64,000 nucleotides of DNA from a miscellaneous Crenarchaeota group-6 archaeon AD8-1 (GTDB lineage Archaea > Thermoproteota > Bathyarchaeia > Bathyarchaeales > Bathycorpusculaceae): positions 1 through 64,000 of the forward strand of contig LFWW01000002.1 in the NCBI GenBank assembly GCA_001273385.1, given 5' to 3'. The notes below the pieces were generated by a model. The model was given only the letters and a program-made list of their open reading frames with translations, was not told the origin of the DNA and searched no databases. The position numbers were made by a program, and so were the translations under genes. Shown piece by piece: positions 61,420 through 64,000 of the stretch (positions are counted from its first letter, which is position 1; the number at the start of each line of letters is the position of its first letter).

Positions 61420-64000
61420 TTAATTAAAAGCTAGAACTATCTTAATTGTATCATAGTCTATTTTTTCTGTTCTAAAACCCATTTTTTTTGCTAAGCCCAG
61501 CATCTTTTTGTTATTATAAATGACATCACTATAGATGGATTTCACAGCTTTATCTTTTGCAATTCTAATAATAGAATCAACAAGCTTTTTTCCTAAACCT
61601 TTTCCCTGCCAACTATCACTAACTAATACAGCAAATTCAGCATTATTACCGCTTGTATCTAATATTAATCGGGCAACTCCAATTATTGTCTTCTCTTTTT
61701 TTTGCAATTCAGCTACAATGGCAATTTCACGATCATTATCCAAATTGCAAAATCTTGTAAGTTTTTCATGTGACAGCTCTTTTATTATTTCAAAAAACCT
61801 GAATCGTTTTGTTTCAGCGGATAACGAAGAAAAGAGTTTCTTAAAAAGTAATTCATCCTCAGGCTTAATTGGTCTTAGAAGGATTTTTTCTCCATCTCTA
61901 GTACTCCATTCAGAAATATACTTGCTTGGATATGGGGCAATTACGAGGTGATCACAATAGCTAGGATCTAGATCTTTTTGTTCTAGATCTAGAACTATCT
62001 GAGCATCAACAGCAACAGCACTATTATGATTAACAATTATAGGATTTATGTCAATTTCTTTAATCTCTGGAAAGTCTATAATTAACTTAGAAAATTTCAC
62101 CAATAATTTTTCTAAAAGAGGAATATTCAAAGGAAGCCTACTAGTGACTGCGTGCTTATAAATTAACGTATGCTCCATAAGTCTTCGTGCCAGAACTTGA
62201 TTTAATGGAGGAAATCCAATCGCAACGTCTTTAAAAAACTCCGTATTTGTGCCACCTGTACCAAAAAGAATAACTGATCCAAATTGGGAGTCTTTCTTGC
62301 TACCAACTAAAAGCTCAAATCCATTTCTGCGAAGCATAGGTTGGATTGCAATTCCATGAAATTCTGCATCCGAGTTTAATTTATTAAAATTATTTAATAA
62401 TCGATCGTATGAGACTTCAACATCTGATGATGAGCATATATTGAGGATAACTCCTTCATTTTTTAACTTATGAGGTAATTGAGGAGATAATAGTTTCATA
62501 ACTACTGGATAGCCGATTTTAGATGCTTGACTTTTTGCTTCCTTAGAGGAATAAGCAATCTCTGTTCTAACGGTTGGAATATTATACTTCTTAAGAAAAA
62601 GCAAAGAATTCTTTAAACCTAGAGATTTTTCCTCCCTGCATATGGAACGTCTTAATATATCCTTTAAAGATTTGGAGTCGGTTGATTCTATTGACAGAGC
62701 CTCAGGAGTTTGATATAAAAGTTCCAAATTTTGAGTATAGCTAAACATATACATAAAAGTGGACACTGCTTGCTCAGGGGTATTAAATACTGGAATTCGA
62801 TTTTGTTGAAGAATCTTGCAAGCATCTCTACTACGCTTATCCTCACTCATAAAGGAAACTAGAATTGGTTTTTTTGTCTGATTTGCCATTTCGGAAATAG
62901 TTTTTGCCAGTTCAATTGGATCCGCTGCAGCTTGAGGTGAATAAATCAATAAAAAGCCGTTAGTATTTTCATCCTTCAAACATATATCCAAAACAGATCT
63001 AAAACGATCAGGAGTAGCCTCTTCAAATATATCAACAGGATTTGATATATTGCAATAAGACGGCAATATTTTTTTCAAACTTTGTTTGGTTGAATTACTT
63101 AAAATAGAGATTTTTCCGCCTCTCTCTATTAGACGATCGGTGGCCATAATGGCAGGACCGCCAGCATTTGTGATAATTGTTAAATTTTGTCCCGCAGGAT
63201 TAGATTGCATAGCCAAGGCTTCTGCACAATTAAAAAGATCAACGATAGCTGAAACCCTAACTATGCCTGCACGTCTAAAAGCAGAATCATAAACAGAGTC
63301 TTCTCCGCCTAAACTTCCACTGTGAGATAGAGTCGATGCATCAGTTTCTTTATAGCGACCAGCTTTTACAACTACAATCGGCTTAGTTCGTGCAAATGCT
63401 CTTGCTGCACTCATAAATTTTCTAGCATTTTTTATAGATTCAACATAAAGAACTATACTCCTTGTTTTAGGATCAGCACCAAAATAATCAATTAAGTCAC
63501 CAAAATCAACATCTAACATTGATCCTGTAGAAACTACTGCACTAAACCCAACCCCTGATTCAAGAGCCCAATCCAATGCAGATGCACATAAAGCAGCACT
63601 CTGAGATAGAAAAGCGATATTTCCAGGCAAAGCTAAAGTAGCTGCAAAAGTAGCAAAAAGATTGATTCCCGGTCTAAGAACACCATAGCTATTTGGACCA
63701 ATAATACGCATATTAAACTTTTTTTGATATTCAATTATTCTTTTTTCAAAGGCAAAACCTTCAGTTCCAACCTCTCTAAAACCTGCAGAATTAATAATTA
63801 CCCCAGAAACTCCAGCTTCTCCACATTCCTCGATTATCTGTGGGACAGTATGTGCTGGAGTTGCAACGATAGCTAAATCAATTTTTCTTGGAATTTTGCT
63901 AATGTTAGGATAGGCTGGAATACCCTGTACAGTTTGCCTAAAAGTATTAACAGGATAAACTCCGCCTCCAAATCCGACACCAATTAGATTTTTAAGAATT
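61420..64000 (-). CDS. Acyl-CoA synthetase (ADP-forming) fused to GNAT acetyltransferase, N-terminus outside window
   Basis: At least 859 residues; the frame runs through the window edge. Order: CoA-binding domain (63720-64000), succinyl-CoA-ligase-like domain, ATP-grasp domain (about 62000-62650 on the strand) and a C-terminal GNAT domain (SDSWQGKGLGKKLVDSII). The phospho-His of the acetate-CoA ligase alpha part is retained in TLSHSGSLGGEDSVYD, and the ATP-grasp His appears in SPQLPHKLKNEGV. That favours an acid-CoA ligase making ATP over a purely regulatory protein acetyltransferase such as Pka, where I recall the alpha His is replaced. It could release acetate from the acetyl-CoA made by the adjacent CODH/ACS. 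Confidence 0.85.
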   Translation of the reverse strand, partial: ILKNLIGVGFGGGVYPVNTFRQTVQGIPAYPNISKIPRKIDLAIVATPAHTVPQIIEECGEAGVSGVIINSAGFREVGTEGFAFEKRIIEYQKKFNMRIIGPNSYGVLRPGINLFATFAATLALPGNIAFLSQSAALCASALDWALESGVGFSAVVSTGSMLDVDFGDLIDYFGADPKTRSIVLYVESIKNARKFMSAARAFARTKPIVVVKAGRYKETDASTLSHSGSLGGEDSVYDSAFRRAGIVRVSAIVDLFNCAEALAMQSNPAGQNLTIITNAGGPAIMATDRLIERGGKISILSNSTKQSLKKILPSYCNISNPVDIFEEATPDRFRSVLDICLKDENTNGFLLIYSPQAAADPIELAKTISEMANQTKKPILVSFMSEDKRSRDACKILQQNRIPVFNTPEQAVSTFMYMFSYTQNLELLYQTPEALSIESTDSKSLKDILRRSICREEKSLGLKNSLLFLKKYNIPTVRTEIAYSSKEAKSQASKIGYPVVMKLLSPQLPHKLKNEGVILNICSSSDVEVSYDRLLNNFNKLNSDAEFHGIAIQPMLRRNGFELLVGSKKDSQFGSVILFGTGGTNTEFFKDVAIGFPPLNQVLARRLMEHTLIYKHAVTSRLPLNIPLLEKLLVKFSKLIIDFPEIKEIDINPIIVNHNSAVAVDAQIVLDLEQKDLDPSYCDHLVIAPYPSKYISEWSTRDGEKILLRPIKPEDELLFKKLFSSLSAETKRFRFFEIIKELSHEKLTRFCNLDNDREIAIVAELQKKEKTIIGVARLILDTSGNNAEFAVLVSDSWQGKGLGKKLVDSIIRIAKDKAVKSIYSDVIYNNKKMLGLAKKMGFRTEKIDYDTIKIVLAFN

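Noticed and set aside
1-64000. CRISPR arrays, insertion sequences, rRNA genes
   Set aside because: No regularly spaced repeats, transposase frames or rRNA-like tracts were seen on either strand.

Overview
The window is AT-rich DNA (about one third G+C by eye) from an archaeon. Archaeal markers include ribosomal proteins L7Ae, S28e, L24e and L40e, transcription factor B, Alba, Gar1, a GPN-loop GTPase, PurS/PurL/PurQ, formylmethanofuran:H4MPT formyltransferase, a five-subunit archaeal CODH/ACS (cdhABCDE), an MtrH-type methyltransferase, and an initiator tRNA-Met with an anticodon-loop intron. The combination of CODH/ACS, Ftr, an MtrH/corrinoid pair, a MetF-like protein and an ADP-forming acyl-CoA synthetase, with no methyl-CoM reductase, suggests an acetogenic or mixotrophic lineage of the Bathyarchaeia kind. 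That placement is an inference from gene content.

Layout. 1-4.9 kb: the tail of a radical SAM/SPASM protein and two tandem GT-C membrane proteins. 4.9-10.8 kb: a corrinoid/methyltransferase neighbourhood with a stand-alone corrinoid protein, MtrH-like methyltransferase, DUF1616 protein, CbiZ corrinoid salvage enzyme, ferredoxin, two paralogous cysteine-motif proteins of unknown function and a decayed nitrilase. 10.8-15.9 kb: a loose accessory region with an asparagine-synthetase-like protein, small zinc proteins, remnants of an integrase tail and a zinc-ribbon gene, a secreted transglutaminase-like protein and tRNA-Gly(CCC). 16-26.5 kb: purine synthesis, purM-purS-purL-purQ on + facing purF-purD-HAD-ftr-pfkB on -. 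26.6-32.2 kb: a bacterial-type metK, a DUF4443 regulator, an HtrA-like protease, a GPN GTPase and AmrS. 32.2-38.7 kb: the histidine operon hisGDCBHAFI, without hisE. 38.9-51.7 kb: informational genes and small proteins. 51.8-61.3 kb: cooC-cooC2-cdhABCDE on -, with a divergent methylenetetrahydrofolate-reductase-like gene. 61.4 kb to the end: a partial acyl-CoA synthetase (ADP-forming) fused to a GNAT domain.

How it fits together. Ftr and the MetF-like protein would supply steps of the methyl branch. CODH/ACS makes acetyl-CoA, with nickel delivered by CooC, and the ADP-forming synthetase could release acetate with ATP gain. The MtrH-like protein and corrinoid protein could feed external methyl groups into the same pool, with CbiZ keeping corrinoid available.

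The most unexpected observation concerns translation starts. hisA, purQ and purF have essential N-terminal residues upstream of any AUG, GUG or UUG. In each case a Shine-Dalgarno-like sequence sits 5-7 bases before a near-cognate triplet (ACG, ATA and ATC). The starts given here follow that reading.
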